From NCBI GenBank assembly GCA_023935145.1, contig CM043705.1, forward strand, positions 57,072,084 to 57,136,083: DNA of 64,000 nucleotides, written 5' to 3'. The translations under genes were made by a program, and so were the position numbers. Position 1 is the first letter of the stretch; each line of letters begins with the position of its first letter. The notes under the pieces are model-generated. The model searched no databases. It worked only from the letters and a program-made list of their open reading frames with translations, and was not told where the DNA came from. The DNA comes from Bretschneidera sinensis. Lineage: Eukaryota > Streptophyta > Magnoliopsida > Brassicales > Akaniaceae. Of this stretch, positions 23,155 to 34,465 are shown in pieces.

Positions 23155-24147
23155 TTACGAGAAATTTAGGTGGTTTCGCAATCCAGGGTTGTACGTGTTG
23201 GCATATGGGTTGTTCTTCGATGGATAGTTGTTAGGACCCACGTAGTTGGCTTGTTCTGGATCTGCAGATGAGTACAAAAGACACATATCAGTATTATGGT
23301 CGTATTGAGAACAAATTGCACATACCTGGAGTGGAGTGGATGGTAGGCTGGATGAGGTATTTTGAGTAGTCATGGCTTTTACAATCATATCTAGTTTTCT
23401 CTCCATTGTTGTCATTTGAGGGGAAGATCCTCCATTTACATTTACCTCATACATACCTTTACCCTTGGTCACATGTCTACCTCGAGAGAAGAATTGTTGG
23501 GTGTGCTCGCTGAGGGTTTCGAAGAGCTCCGTTGCTTCTTCACTGTTTTTCTCCATCAGGACTCCTCCACAACCTGAATCAACAATATATTTGTTAGTAT
23601 CATTTAAACCTTCATAGAATGCTTGTACCAGTTCATCTTGAGGCAGGTTGTGATGTGGGCATTTTAGTAGCAACTCGTTGAAGTGTCCCCATACTTCGAA
23701 GAAGCGGTCCCCATCCTTTTGTTGGAAGGACTGGATCTCATTCCTCATTTGTCTCTTCTTTTGGGCTGGGAAAAACTTCTTCAGGAACTTGCTTGTCAAC
23801 TCCTCCCAAGTGTGGATGGAAACTGCAGGCAAAGAATTATACCAAAGTTTAGCATTATCTTTCAAGGAAAAAAGGAACAGAATTAACCTTATTCCTTCTT
23901 GGTCTAGTCCTTGTATGTGCTGGAACTTGCAAAGATCAAAAAATTCTCGGAGGTGCAAGTGTGGATCTTCGTTAGGAGTGCCTCTAAAATGAGTCAAAGT
24001 ATTCAAGATTTGCAGAGATATGTAATAATTTCCCGCCGCCTCAGGTTGATATGCAATGCATGATGGTTGATCAATGTTCCGATGGATGAAAGAGTGCTTC
24101 ATCGGTACTCGTGCAGGTGGTTGCTGGTTCTCGAGCTGTTCTGCCAT
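23155..24147 (-). CDS. gag of element B, long open frame
   Basis: 330-codon frame starting MAEQLENQQPPARVP. The retrotransposon gag core spans about residues 50-200 (FRGTPNEDPHLHLREFFDLC, LILFLFSLKDNAKLWYNSLP, WEELTSKFLKKFFPAQKKRQ, FNELLLKCPHHNLPQDELVQ). A CCHC zinc knuckle CAICSQYDHNTDMC follows near residue 275, and the C-terminus ends NHLNFS. Gag builds the particle that packages element RNA. In-frame sequence upstream (ERTIQKKLKNNFEE) continues to a TAA near 24250, so the original N-terminus may be longer. This is the least damaged long gene in the window's elements. Confidence 0.85.
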   Translation of the reverse strand: MAEQLENQQPPARVPMKHSFIHRNIDQPSCIAYQPEAAGNYYISLQILNTLTHFRGTPNEDPHLHLREFFDLCKFQHIQGLDQEGIRLILFLFSLKDNAKLWYNSLPAVSIHTWEELTSKFLKKFFPAQKKRQMRNEIQSFQQKDGDRFFEVWGHFNELLLKCPHHNLPQDELVQAFYEGLNDTNKYIVDSGCGGVLMEKNSEEATELFETLSEHTQQFFSRGRHVTKGKGMYEVNVNGGSSPQMTTMERKLDMIVKAMTTQNTSSSLPSTPLQVCAICSQYDHNTDMCLLYSSADPEQANYVGPNNYPSKNNPYANTYNPGLRNHLNFS

Positions 24148-24339
24148 TAGTGTTTCATTCTCGACTTCTTCTTTGTTCTCCTCGAAATTATTCTTTAGCT
24201 TTTTTTGGATAGTCCGTTCAAGCTCGGGATCGAGGAGAAAGAATTATGGATGTCGGGATCGAAGTCCGTGCATAAATCAGAAAAACCGACTTCAGTGTAG
24301 CAGTATAACTCTGCTGCTCGGGTAACTCTCTGCCCTAAA

Positions 24340-24538
24340 TGCGCTCGATCGCACAGGAGGTTGCGATCGATCACAAATACCACAAAAAGTGTGATTTACG
24401 TGCCTGAAACAGAAAATGAATTGATTAGGTTTTAATAAAACAAAGATAGTAAAAATAAAGTAATAATAATAATGATTTAAACGAAAGTAATCCTAAAAAG
24501 AACTTTTAGCGCGATCCCTGACAACGGTGCCAAAAACT
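24340..24538 (-). promoter_or_regulatory. 5' leader and primer binding site of element B
   Basis: Directly inside the 5' LTR on minus, AGTTTTTGGCACCGTTGTC (24520-24538) matches the TTTTTGGCGCCGTTGCCGGGGA type of Athila primer sites with small changes. The leader also contains a CGATCG motif pair (24340-24375). Confidence 0.75.
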
Positions 24539-25893
24539 TGTTGTGCGTTTATATACCTAAATAAATAGACGAATAATCGTACTAGTTTTACTTGCAAGTG
24601 CACAAGGTCAACAGTGTAGTATAGTGTGCGAAAGCAAGGTCATCTCCACAGGGATTGGTAAAGTTGCTTTTAGAATCAGTTTCTCTAAAGTAAAAAGAGA
24701 TAAATAACTGTTGGAAGGTGATTTGATAATGATAAAGACATAGGGCTTTGATATCCACCACTAGTCATACTTTCCTAATTTGTATAAGGTATCAGTGCAC
24801 TAGCCTTATTATGTATACTTACTGGTTGCCAACCTAAGGGCATGGTATCTACTCCTTAAGCTATTGATTTCCCTAAGCCACGAGTTAGGCATGGTATCTA
24901 CTCTAACTCTTTTCTTCCTTAAGGGATTTAACATGGTATCTGCTTGAGTTGTTCCTTAAGAAAACATAAGTACTATAGAAATCGACAACCACATGAGACC
25001 TAGGGCGTGGTATCTACTCCCGGTTTCCCATGTTGATTAACCCGGGTATCCGGATAAGATATCCCTTGTTACTAATGTTAGACCCAGGACTCGGTCATCC
25101 AAATTGATCTAACTAACCTATCTATACCATATGTATACGTTGGCCTTACACATATATATGAGGAATTTAAATAAGCACAGGCATTAATCAAGTTAAGTAA
25201 CATAATAAAAGCTATTGGCAAAGATTTTATCAATGAATATAAATATGGGAATGCATAACTAGGGCTTCAATCGAGCCCTATAAGAAAGTTAGTTACACAT
25301 ACTATCTGAAGTAAACATTATAAATAAACTAAACATTAAAGGAGAAGAATAAACCCGAGAGAAGAGGCGTCAATTCTCTCCCAAGCTTTCAACTCCAAGT
25401 AAAAGAAAAGAGAAAAGTGTTTTCTATCTGAGGTGTGTTTTATGTGTGTGAGTTACAAGTGTATTTATAGGTCTTTGAGAAGTCCTAAGAGACCTATGAG
25501 TTCCTAAACCTTCCTAAAACGAAAATTCTTTTATTTCCAAAATAAGGTTCTGTAGTTTAGAGTTCACGCCCGTACATGTGTGCTCGATCGCAGTGTGCGC
25601 TCGATCCTTCATGTGTGCGCACGATCGCAATGTGCACTCAATCCTTCATGTCTGTGCACGATCGCAATGTGCACTCGATCGCATTGCATGGCGCGATCGA
25701 TCGCAATTTGTCTAGAGAATGCTCCAGGGATTCCAGATTTCTTCCTTTAAGTGCTAAAACTGCTTCTTTTTCTCCAAAACCCTATAAAAACATGTAAACC
25801 ACACAAATGGAGTAAAAGAGACCAAATTAACGTAATTAAAGACCTAAAAATGTAAATAAGAGGGCTTAAATATGAATATTTAAGCATCTATCA
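24539..25893 (-). repeat. 5' LTR of element B
   Basis: 1355 bp. On minus it begins TGATAGATGC and ends with ACGCACAACA. It contains 4-5 dispersed copies of a CATGGTATCTACTC-like motif (24840-25015), shared in altered form by the E LTRs, and a cluster of CGATCG palindromes (25575-25712). Confidence 0.87.
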
Positions 25894-26378
25894 AGATGAC
25901 ATATAGACAAGCTGCAAATAACCCCATTACCATTCCTGAACACCCCCGCACAGACCTATAAGCACAATTCCAAGGAATACCATTCCTAGACATCCTCGTA
26001 TAGGCCTGCAAGAGTGATTCTAGGGATCACGATCCTCTTTAGGCACTCGGTCATGCCTACTGACAGAGGAACGGGATCTCCGGGATTGCCCCATCTCAAC
26101 AACACGGGCAGCCTCTCCTTCAGAACACTATAAAAGGATTAAGGTATGCAGGCACAAAGTAATCTCTCATTGACTCTTCAAACTCATTTTATTGAAAACT
26201 CTGGGCGTCATTTTCCTCTCCATTTCTCTAAAAACTATATACTGACAAGAGTGTTAGAGTGTCTTCGGAGGCATCACCCTTCCTCTACTCCGGCGACCCT
26301 TTAGTTCACCCAAACTTCCTTTGTGCAGGCCAGTGAAGCACCAACCTCTAGCTCAACAACATATTTTAAGCATTAACA
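25894..26378 (+). repeat. 3' LTR of element A, 5'-truncated
   Basis: Matches 5694-6179 of the 5' LTR, including the TATAAAAG box and the AGCATTAACA end. The first ~165 bp (U3 repeats) are missing at the junction with element B. Confidence 0.87.
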
Positions 26379-26893
26379 CATACAAAATGATTTTTTATTT
26401 TATTTTATTTCGTGCATTGCATGTGCCTAGACTTGGCCATTCCTATACTCATACTCGAGTTCATATAACATAGTGGTTAATTTATTGGTTAGAATGTGTA
26501 TGATAGCTTTTCATAATTGTCTCTTTGGTAAGGATAGAACTCTCCACGCATTATTTTGAATACATCTTTTTATCATTTTGTACTAATTTATTCTATATTA
26601 TATATGTAACGGTTAGCAGAAAATTATAACAGCCCTAATGTAAGAGTCATATATGGGATTTTCAATACTTGCAACGTTACCTATGCATATGCTAATTAAA
26701 GGACTATGAACGATAACCTTTGAAGTTTGTTATCGAGCTTATGAAGATTACAACATAAACTTATTATGCTTAAGTTTTAAGGAAAATGTCACAGGCCCTT
26801 TTAAATAACTAAAAAAGAGTGGTTCCCCTAAAAAAAAATGGTTAAGTAACAATTAATATGATAATTATATTGTATTAATTAAAAGTTTTAAAA

Positions 26894-26929
<36 letters not shown>

Positions 26930-27523
26930 TTTGGTTAACTTATATTACATGGACTCTTCACTTCACCATGTCATACTCATGTTGGATACTAGACATTTAG
27001 ATAAGGGTATGACACTTAGACACTCCAAATTAAATGAAAATTTATGAAAATTATTAAAATAGACTAGTTCGACACACATACCCGTGTCCGATACTCATAC
27101 TCGAGTTTATGTAACATAGTGGTTAACGAGAAGTTCTTGTCTAGCACAGTGCTATGAGAGATACATGACACAAGAGTCTATCTCATTGTTAAATGATATG
27201 AGAAGATAAAAAAAAATATATTTTATTTTCATTCAAGAGTGAGATGGACGCTTGTGACATACATCTCTTTTGGCACTGTACTAGACAATAATTTTTCTTG
27301 ATTAACAAATACCCTAAGAGCATTTATTAATTAGCAATAAATGTCGAGACAAGTGTATTTAGGATTTTAAATTTGTATTTAAATTTAAATGATGCTTCAA
27401 ATATAATTTTCATTTATAAGTGTATATATGAATGTATTTGTAAATTTAAATCCAACCTTACATTAATTATTCCATAACCGCGCTCCTTAAAAATTATTTG
27501 TACCTTAAATATTTTTAAACCCC
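26379..27523. other. Second copy of the BAHD 3' flank
   Basis: Short blocks match 3180-4020 in the same order and orientation: GTTAGAATGTGTATGATAGC near 26491 (copy 1 near 3204) and GTTACCTATGCATATGCTAA near 26677 (copy 1 near 3691). No gene seen. It contains an (AT)n run at 26896-26927. Confidence 0.7.
26896..26927. repeat. (AT)n microsatellite
   Basis: About 16 AT dinucleotides within the duplicated BAHD flank; absent from the first copy. Confidence 0.9.
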
Positions 27524-27675
27524 TTAAAGATTTTTTAACCCATCAAAGAAAAAAGAAGAAAAAATCTCCATCTCAAGTTTTTTCAACGACAAACCAACTT
27601 CAACTCCTCCACTACCATCCCTGCAATCCGACATAGAAATGCACCAGTCCTATCAATGGACACGACCTCAGCATC
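27524..27675 (-). pseudogene. BAHD acyltransferase C-terminal fragment (second copy)
   Basis: Matches the last ~50 codons of the BAHD gene at 4022-4170, including the end DGLKN and stop (27524-27526). A single-base deletion relative to copy 1 (in the AGAAAT-GCACCAG region near 27640) shifts the frame. Homology stops near 27675, before DFGWG, so catalytic parts are absent. It marks a former tandem BAHD gene. Confidence 0.8.
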
Positions 27676-29030
27676 CAAAAAAGAAAAGAGATTAGACTGG
27701 TCATGGTGGGTCACGAGTTCATAGTATGTATTTACTTAGAATTAGTTATATGTATATTCAATTGCCTTTGTCTTATAGCAAAAATGAATACGTAATTGTT
27801 GAGTCTGCATCATATGCACGAGGTTTTTTTGTTACCGTTGTCCATTTGTCCTTGAAAAGATAATATAATATTAGTAGTAATTATTAAACGATACCATTTT
27901 GCGAAAAAATCTTGATGAGACCAATTTGGAAACTCCTCCCAGCTGATCCTCTGGATAAACCCTGCCGTCTCAATTGGAAAAGTAGGATGCGTGTCGAAAT
28001 TTCTTGACCAAGCATTGTGGGCGGGATAAATACGGATTTAGTATCTTTTTGACCAGAGAAGAATAGTGAAAAGTTCGTTATACTCGCACTTCAATTTCAT
28101 TTTATAATATATTTAATATAAATTTGATAAATCTTATATTAGTATCTTTTTTTTTGAGAAAATTTGACAAATTGATGGGTTAGAAAAAGATATAATTACA
28201 AAAACCTTCCTTATAATTTTATGTTTGTCTCAATTACTTCCATGTGTGTTCAATTGTAACAATCTCATCCTTGTATTTTCTCTCATTCTACAATAGACCT
28301 AATTTAAGGGTATATTACTTTATAATCTCTGAGCTTTACTCTTAATTAGGGATTGATCTTTGTATTGTTATTATAATAGAGTTTAGTCTCTTCAGCTATA
28401 ATTTGACGAGAATTTTTACGTTAAAAGGTGAAAAAATTTATAATTTTATAGGGTAAATCATTTTTTATTGTTTGATAGAGAAAAAAAGTGAGATAATTGG
28501 TTTTTTTTTTTTCACATGAACAAATTATAATCTTCCAAATTTGGATGATTGTGGAGTGAAAACTAAAATAAACTAATTTTCTTATTTTTCTATCATCTCA
28601 CTTTTCCTTCTTTTTTCCTTATTATTCTCTCTCTTTTCCTTATTATTCTCTCACTTTTCTATCACTTTTCTTCTCTTTCAATCAGAACCTCGTGTGGCTA
28701 ATAACATCATAAATACTAATGTGAATAATTTCCTCTCCTTAGGTCTACCACCACCAGACTTGATACCAAACACACTGCCCAAACCTAATTTTCTTCATTC
28801 CTCTTTTTTTTTTTTTCGTTCGAACCTGGACTAACTATGCTTGAAGGGCTACAAGGATCATAAAGTCTCAGGTTGACTCTTATGAATGTGTAAGTTATTT
28901 TTTTAATTTATGAGTAAATTATAAAGCATCTTTAAAGATTTTTTTTTTTTTTATAAATGGAGAAAAAAGTAAAGATAATTTCACAAAGCATATACTTAGA
29001 AATAATTCTCGTAATATCATTAATATGAAT

Positions 29031-29069
<39 letters not shown>

Positions 29070-29084
29070 AGATAAAAGATATAT
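27676..29084. other. Non-coding stretch, no gene seen
   Basis: AT-rich with poly-T runs and a CTTTTCCTTATTATTCTCTC-type repeat near 28605-28670. A block near 28715-28860 weakly resembles 1926-2510 next to the helicase and could be a third unit of the same duplication; this is tentative. A (TA)n run is at 29034-29065. Confidence 0.5.
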
Positions 29085-29680
29085 TACCCCCTAAGATATG
29101 TCAAGTTTTGGTATACCACACCAGATAGAGAGAAAGTGATTGGACTGTTTATAAGTGATTGTCACCTCAACTTGGACAACGCGCTTAAAGCTGTGAGGTC
29201 TGGTGTGTCAAAGCAGATAATATTATGCCAAATGGAAGGCCGAATCGTTATAATGGTATCAGAATTGACTCCCAAAAGTTCAGCCAGAGATTTCAATTGG
29301 AGGGTTGCTGACACTGTTATAAAAGGAGGTGAGATTGTGACACCCTCAAGATGGAAGTCAAGTCTCAGTATCCTATATTGGGTAGAGAGTGAATGACTAG
29401 ACTATATAATTATAAGTGATTGCCACCAACACTTAGTCAATGCGTTTTCAATTCGTCGAGTCGTTATATTGGTATCAAAGCCGACTCTCGAAAGTTCAAC
29501 ATACGATTTTAACTAGTGGTTTGTCGAGTGTGGGACCACACAACGAGGACAATGTGCCAAAAAATATGGAAGATTGAGATTCCCCAACTTGGAGATCAAA
29601 TCTTAGTATCTCATATCAGTTAGAGAGGGAATAACTGAGCACTTGGAAGTAGATTGACATTAAGCTTCAATGATTATATT
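29085..29680 (+). repeat. TRIM-like tandem block with two PBS-like sites
   Basis: About 2.5-3 imperfect direct copies of a ~220-240-bp unit. Each full unit contains TAAGTGATTGYCACC, then ATGGTATCAGA or TTGGTATCAAA (29252 and 29475), which resemble the initiator-Met tRNA primer site TGGTATCAGAGC. This layout fits LTR-PBS-LTR of a small non-autonomous TRIM-like element or its recombination product. No coding capacity. Confidence 0.5.
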
Positions 29681-30108
29681 AGCAAGTTTAATATTGGTAC
29701 TATTTTATCAAAGTCAAGTTTCCAAAAGAAAATTGTTAGGGTGGTGTTATTGACACTTTTTTATTTGTTTAACTTACAATAATATCCTTAATTGAATTTA
29801 GATGCTTTTGAGAATGCAATTTAATTAAGAGTATTATTATAAGTTAACTTATACCAAAACAAAATAGGATGAGTGTCGATAACATCATCCAAATTGTTAA
29901 ATAAATTCTTATCAGTTACCACTACCACCAAGTGGTCTCACCACCACTATTTTTTTCAAAGAATGAAAACCCCATATGACAAAGTTTTTTGGCGATGAAA
30001 ATTTAGAAATAGAGAGAAAAAAGGGGAAATAGAGAAATGAAGAGAGAAAAATATTTAAAAAGTAAAATTTTGTGGTTCGTCTTTAAATTTGAAAGACAAT
30101 AAAATTTA
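29681..30108. other. Non-coding stretch, no gene seen
   Basis: AT-rich sequence between the TRIM-like block and the foldback element. No repeat or coding signal was recognised. Confidence 0.5.
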
Positions 30109-30298
30109 GGCAAAATTACATAGAAAACGACTCAGTTTCACAACAAACCTTGATTTTCATTTTGGGTCATAATAAACTCTGTGGTTGGCACCATTAACAC
30201 CGTTAGCACCAGGGTTAACGGTGTTAACTTTGTATTCCAACTCAAGGTTTATTAAGAAACTGAGCAAAACCACATGATTTTTTTTACGTAATTTAGCC
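30109..30298. mobile_element. Foldback / MITE-like element, ~190 bp
   Basis: Inverted repeat element. Ends GGCAAAATTAC (30109-30119) and GTAATTTAGCC (30288-30298) are inverted with one mismatch. Inner arms CTCAGTTTC and AAACCTTGA recur inverted on the right. The centre is a perfect 12-bp inverted repeat, TTAACACCGTTA (30194-30205) against TAACGGTGTTAA (30216-30227), around a 10-base loop. No transposase. The superfamily is not clear. Confidence 0.65.
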
Positions 30299-30465
30299 TT
30301 TTTAATAGAATTTAGAGAGAATAAAGTGTTTGGATGGTGAAGAAATGAGGGAAAATATTATTTACAGGTATAATTGTTATTCTTGTACTAAATATCATTA
30401 AGTAGAATCATACTTGCACATATCATACTAATTTTTATGAAGCTGAGCAACAGTTCATTGCCAGT

Positions 30466-31265
30466 TGTTGATGCTTAAAATCGGTTGCTAAGATCAGTAT
30501 TTTCATGGTCTGCACAAGAAAATGTGGGTGAGCTAGAGAGTAACTAGATGAAAGGAGGGTGACGCCTCCGAAGTCACTCCGACACTCTTGTCAATACAAG
30601 GTCTCAAAGAAAATAGGGAGAATTATGATCAAGGTTTCGGTAATGAGTTTTGGAAAACTGAAAATGGTTTGGATTCACATACCTAGGGCCTTTTATAGTA
30701 TTCTGAGGCGAGGTTGGCCACGTACTGGGGATGAGGCAATCTCGGAGATCCCGTTCCTCCGGTGGAAGATCTAGTCGTATGTCCAGGGATGGCCCAATCC
30801 CTATAATCACGCTTACAGTTTTGCGTATGGGAGCTTGTGAGTGATGATGGTGTCACCAACAACTTGTCCATGTGTCATCAGGCTGTTGGAAGGGAGCTGT
30901 CCATGTGTCATCAAGCTGTTGGGGGAACTGTCCATGTGTCATCGGACTGTTAAGGGGAGCTATCCACATGTCATCAAATTTTTGGAGAGGAGTTGCCCAC
31001 GTGTTATCAGACTATTGGGGAGGAGCTACCCACGTGTCATCGGACTATTGGGGAGAAGCTGCCCACGTGTTATCAGACTATTAGGAGAGTTATTCACGTG
31101 TTATCAGACTATTGGGAAAGCTGTCCACATGTTATCAGATTATTAGAGAGAAGTTGCCTACGTGTCATCAGACTATTGGGGAGGAGTTGCCTACGTGTCA
31201 TTAGACTATTGAAGGAGTTATCCATGTGTCATTATATCATTGGATGGTGAATTATTACTGTATCA
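30466..31265 (-). repeat. 3' LTR of element C
   Basis: About 800 bp. On minus it starts TGATACAGTAAT and ends AAGCATCAACA, like the LTR of element A. The TATA box (TATAAAAGG, 30689-30697) has the same spacing to the LTR end. It is longer than the A LTR because of an expanded U3 array. The left flank is CCAGT. Confidence 0.8.
30860..31240 (-). promoter_or_regulatory. U3 tandem array of element C with CACGTG cores (about 11 copies)
   Basis: About eleven ~33-bp units of the form GCCCACGTGTCATCAGACTA; several keep the perfect palindrome CACGTG. It lies upstream (on minus) of the TATA box. The same unit type occurs about five times in the LTR of element A. All three plus frames are partly open across it, but this is a by-product of the repeat. 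Confidence 0.65.
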
Positions 31266-31300
31266 AAGGCCTCTTACTTCCTTGAGTACATTTATGTGCT

Positions 31301-31990
31301 CTAAGAAAGTATGGCAGGATTCGACATTGGAGACGGTGGTCCGAACATATGAGCAGTAGTCAATATGCTCGGCCTTACAGACAGTGGTCCAAGCATTTGA
31401 GCAACAAGAAACATGCTCAGCTTTAAAGCAATTGGTCCGAGCATTTGACCAACAATAAACATGCTCGACCTTGGAGATGGTGGTCCGAGCATTTGAGTAG
31501 TAGTTAATATGCTCGGCCTTGGAGATGGTGGCCTGAGCATACGAGCGGCAGTCAATATGCTTGGCCTTGGAGACATTGGTCTGAGCATTGAGCAGCAGTC
31601 AATATACTCGGTCATGGAGATGGTAGATTGAACATTTGAGCAGCAGTCAATATGTTCGGCCTTGGAAACATTGGTCCGAGCATATGAACAGCAGTTAATA
31701 TGCTCGGCCTTGGGGATGTTGGTCCGAGCATATGAGCAGTAGTCAATATGCTTGGTCTTGGAGACGTTGTTCTGAGCATATAAGCAACAATCAATATGCT
31801 CCGCCTTGGAGATGTTGGTTCGGGCATATGAGCAGCAGTCAATATGCTCGTCCTTGGAGATGTTAGTCCGAGCATATGAGCAGTTGTCAATATACTCGGC
31901 CTTGGAGACATTGGTTTGAGCATATGAGTAGCAGTTAATATAATCAACCTTAGAGGCATTGGTCTTAGCATAAAAGCATCAGTCAATATA
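31301..31990 (-). repeat. 48-bp minisatellite of element C (about 14 copies)
   Basis: Same 48-bp unit as 14500-15228, reversed, directly internal to the 3' LTR. It is more diverged between copies than in element A. Confidence 0.87.
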
Positions 31991-33035
31991 TTCAGCCTTA
32001 GAGATAGGCAATTTGGTCTACACTGTCTGTTTTCGAAGTCCTTAGTGGTTTCTTTGGGCTTCTTCTCTTGGAGTCTTTAGTGGACTCTTGGGCTTCTTCC
32101 TTTAGAGTTCTTAGTGGACACTTGGGCTTCTTCCCTTAGAGTTCTTAGTAAACTATTGGGTTTCTTCCTTTGGAGTTCTTAGTGGACTCTTGGGCTTTTT
32201 CCCTTAGAGTTCTTAATGGGCTCTTGGGCTTCTTTCTTTGGTTTTGAGCTTTGGATAATTCTTTTTTATCTTTATGCCCAAAATAAAAAATCTTTGGTTT
32301 TAGGCTTCAAATAATTCTTTTTGACCTTTAGCCTAAAAAAAAAATCTTTAGTTTTGTGCTTTTTGACCTTTAGGCCTAAGAAGAAAAAATCTTTGGGTCG
32401 TTTCCAGAACTTTCTGTGAGGGCATTTAATGCAGGAGTATTAGGCTATTTCTTACATGTGGAATACTGGGTTATTTAATGCGTGTAGCTGTCCTGAATAA
32501 TAATGGCGACTCTCATCACTGCTTTGTTCCTTTGGGGAGTAGAACAGTGCCTTGGTTATGCCAAGAGCCACTCTTTCACGACTAAAGGAGTCTTGAGGAA
32601 TGAAATGGCACCTTGAGCAGGCAAAACATCGCGTCGTTGCGACTGGGAAGACCTTAGGAGAACATAAACGTTATCTTAGTTATATCAAGCGTCATGTCTT
32701 CCTAACTGTAGTGGAGTTAATTCTCCTCGTTTTCCATGCCTCTACTCCTATATAAGAGTGGTTCTTTCTCGTTTCTCTTCACTTCATCTCATTTGCAATC
32801 AAAGAAATATTTTGAGAGCTTTTGCACTCGGTCAAACGTTTGAGAGTGCTCGAGGTTGATATAATTTTGAGAGTTCTCAGAGTTTGTTTGGAGATTCATG
32901 GGTACTCAAAATCGGGTAGAGATCTTTGAGAGTGCTTTTGCTAGAGGGAGACTGAGGCATGAGCTGAAGAAAGAACTGTTGCTCCGGTTTTATCACAGAT
33001 ATAACATCTTGGTGAGTCTTCCTATCTACTTTATC
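31991..33035 (-). other. 3' non-coding region of element C
   Basis: Includes about five copies of a ~34-bp repeat around TTCTTAGTGGACTCTTGGGC (32040-32245), a TATATAAGAG motif near 32750 and the leader of the antisense ORF. The frame from 32898 is continuous with that ORF. Confidence 0.6.
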
Positions 33036-34465
33036 ATGTCTTTGGTAGATAGATTTCATGATAGGCCCGGTAGTGAGGATAGTGAGGATTTATCCAGGGA
33101 GTTAGAGAAGGCCATGGGTATGAGCTTGTCCTCCATTGAGGATGTGTCCTTAGAGAATACCGAGGCCCAGGAGTGGCCACTAGCAATGGTGCCCTATGTA
33201 GTGGTGGAAAATGAGAAGAATAAAGAGGACTCTACCTCTAAGGGTGAAGATGAGGTAGACATTGCTTTGGTCGGGATTAGGGGGGATATGGAAGTGGAAG
33301 AGAGGGTGTAGTGGTCGTTTGCAGTGAACATTTTACCTAGCCAACTGAGGGATGAGAGTCTCAAGGTTATCCAGATGATGTATCGTATCCCCAAGGAATA
33401 TACTCTAAGGCTAGCTGAGGTTGGAGAGAGGGCCTGTGATGTCTTCTTGAGTCACACACCGTACGAGTTGTGTGTTTACAAACAATGCATGAAGGTCGGG
33501 CTCAGGTTCTATCTCCATCCTTTCTTCTGCACAGTGCTAAGGTTTTTTGACATAGTATTATGTCAGTTGGTGTCGAACTCGGTGTGATTGATCATGGCCT
33601 TTATATGTGTCTTCAAGCACGGCGAATCGGGGTGGGTCGTGATTAGCTCGAGGGTGAAGAGGAGACTGTTGAAGAAGATGCCTTCCTCGATCAAGAGGTG
33701 GAAGAAGTCATTCTTCTTCATCCAGAGCAAAAGGGGTATTAAAGTTCCTCTCTCATAGAGTTTGGATTGCTCGAGCAAGTGCCAGAAGTCGTAACTTCTA
33801 TTCTGTGAGCAGGAGACGTTGAGCTCTATGGTGGCCGCGCCACTGGATGTGGAGGTCCTATACGATAATAAAGAGTTGGCGAGGCGTGAACTCTGCCTTT
33901 GATGCCCAGAGAAAACCATAGAGAGCGGTAATCTCTATGCTTGTGTAATGACCCATCCCGAGTTGGCCACTCCCAAGACAGTATCATCATATTTTGAAAA
34001 TCTCAGCACGACACCTATATGCAACAATAAAAATAACACCATTAGAAATTTTTATATCAATCCCCAACCCTCAACAGGGGAGATACATCAATATGATATT
34101 GGCTTAAACATTTTACACAACGTAATACGCATGAATATTTACAAATAAATTTTTATTTTATTTTTCTCATTAGTCTGAGGATGTTGATACATACGTGGCT
34201 TACAAAAATGATTTTGTTTGACTCTCAACCCACCAGACTATCTGTTCTGTCTTCTACCTGAAATCATTGTACAATGAAGGATGAGCTTCACAAGCTCAGT
34301 GAATTTAATTTACTAAAAGTATTCTATCTGCATAATCAACCAGTTTATAAATAAACATTTATCTCTTATACAACCGGATAATAACATATAGTCAAACGTT
34401 TAAATAATTACTATCACATCATACTCGAAAATCTTTTTCTCATTGCAACTTTCTCTTTCTGTGAG

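Larger units (their letters stand above)
15229..25893 (-). mobile_element. Element B: Athila-type Ty3/gypsy LTR retrotransposon nested in element A
   Basis: Minus-strand element: 5' LTR (24539-25893), primer site, gag, protease, RT, RNase H, integrase, an extra sense ORF in the env position, a long non-coding module, a polypurine tract, and only 255 bp of the 3' LTR (15229-15483). The left end is truncated and joined directly to the minisatellite of element A, so no target duplication remains. Athila assignment rests on the primer site, FVDD-type RT, the extra ORF after integrase and the long 3' non-coding region. Single stops and frameshifts interrupt pol. Confidence 0.87.
5530..26378 (+). 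mobile_element. Element A: Tat-lineage Ty3/gypsy LTR retrotransposon, interrupted by element B
   Basis: Plus-strand element with a 5' LTR (5530-6179), tRNA-type primer site, gag, protease, RT, RNase H, an extra RNase H-like segment, integrase, an antisense ORF and a 48-bp minisatellite. Element B then interrupts it, and a 5'-truncated 3' LTR (25894-26378) follows. Flanks CATAA (5525-5529) and CATAC (26379-26383) agree in 4 of 5 bases, as expected of an old target duplication. The order PR-RT-RH-extra RH-IN and the antisense ORF after IN are hallmarks of the Tat lineage. Many stops and frameshifts make it inactive. The stretch between the minisatellite and the 3' LTR, including the first ~165 bp of that LTR, was lost at the junction with B. 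Confidence 0.87.

Noticed and set aside
29136..29396. 86-codon ORF in the TRIM-like block
   Set aside because: Lies across repeat units and primer-like sites and is not preserved in the neighbouring unit.
30841..31250. Regular ~33-bp repeats resembling a CRISPR array
   Set aside because: Units are contiguous and diverging, without unique spacers, and lie in the U3 of a plant LTR.
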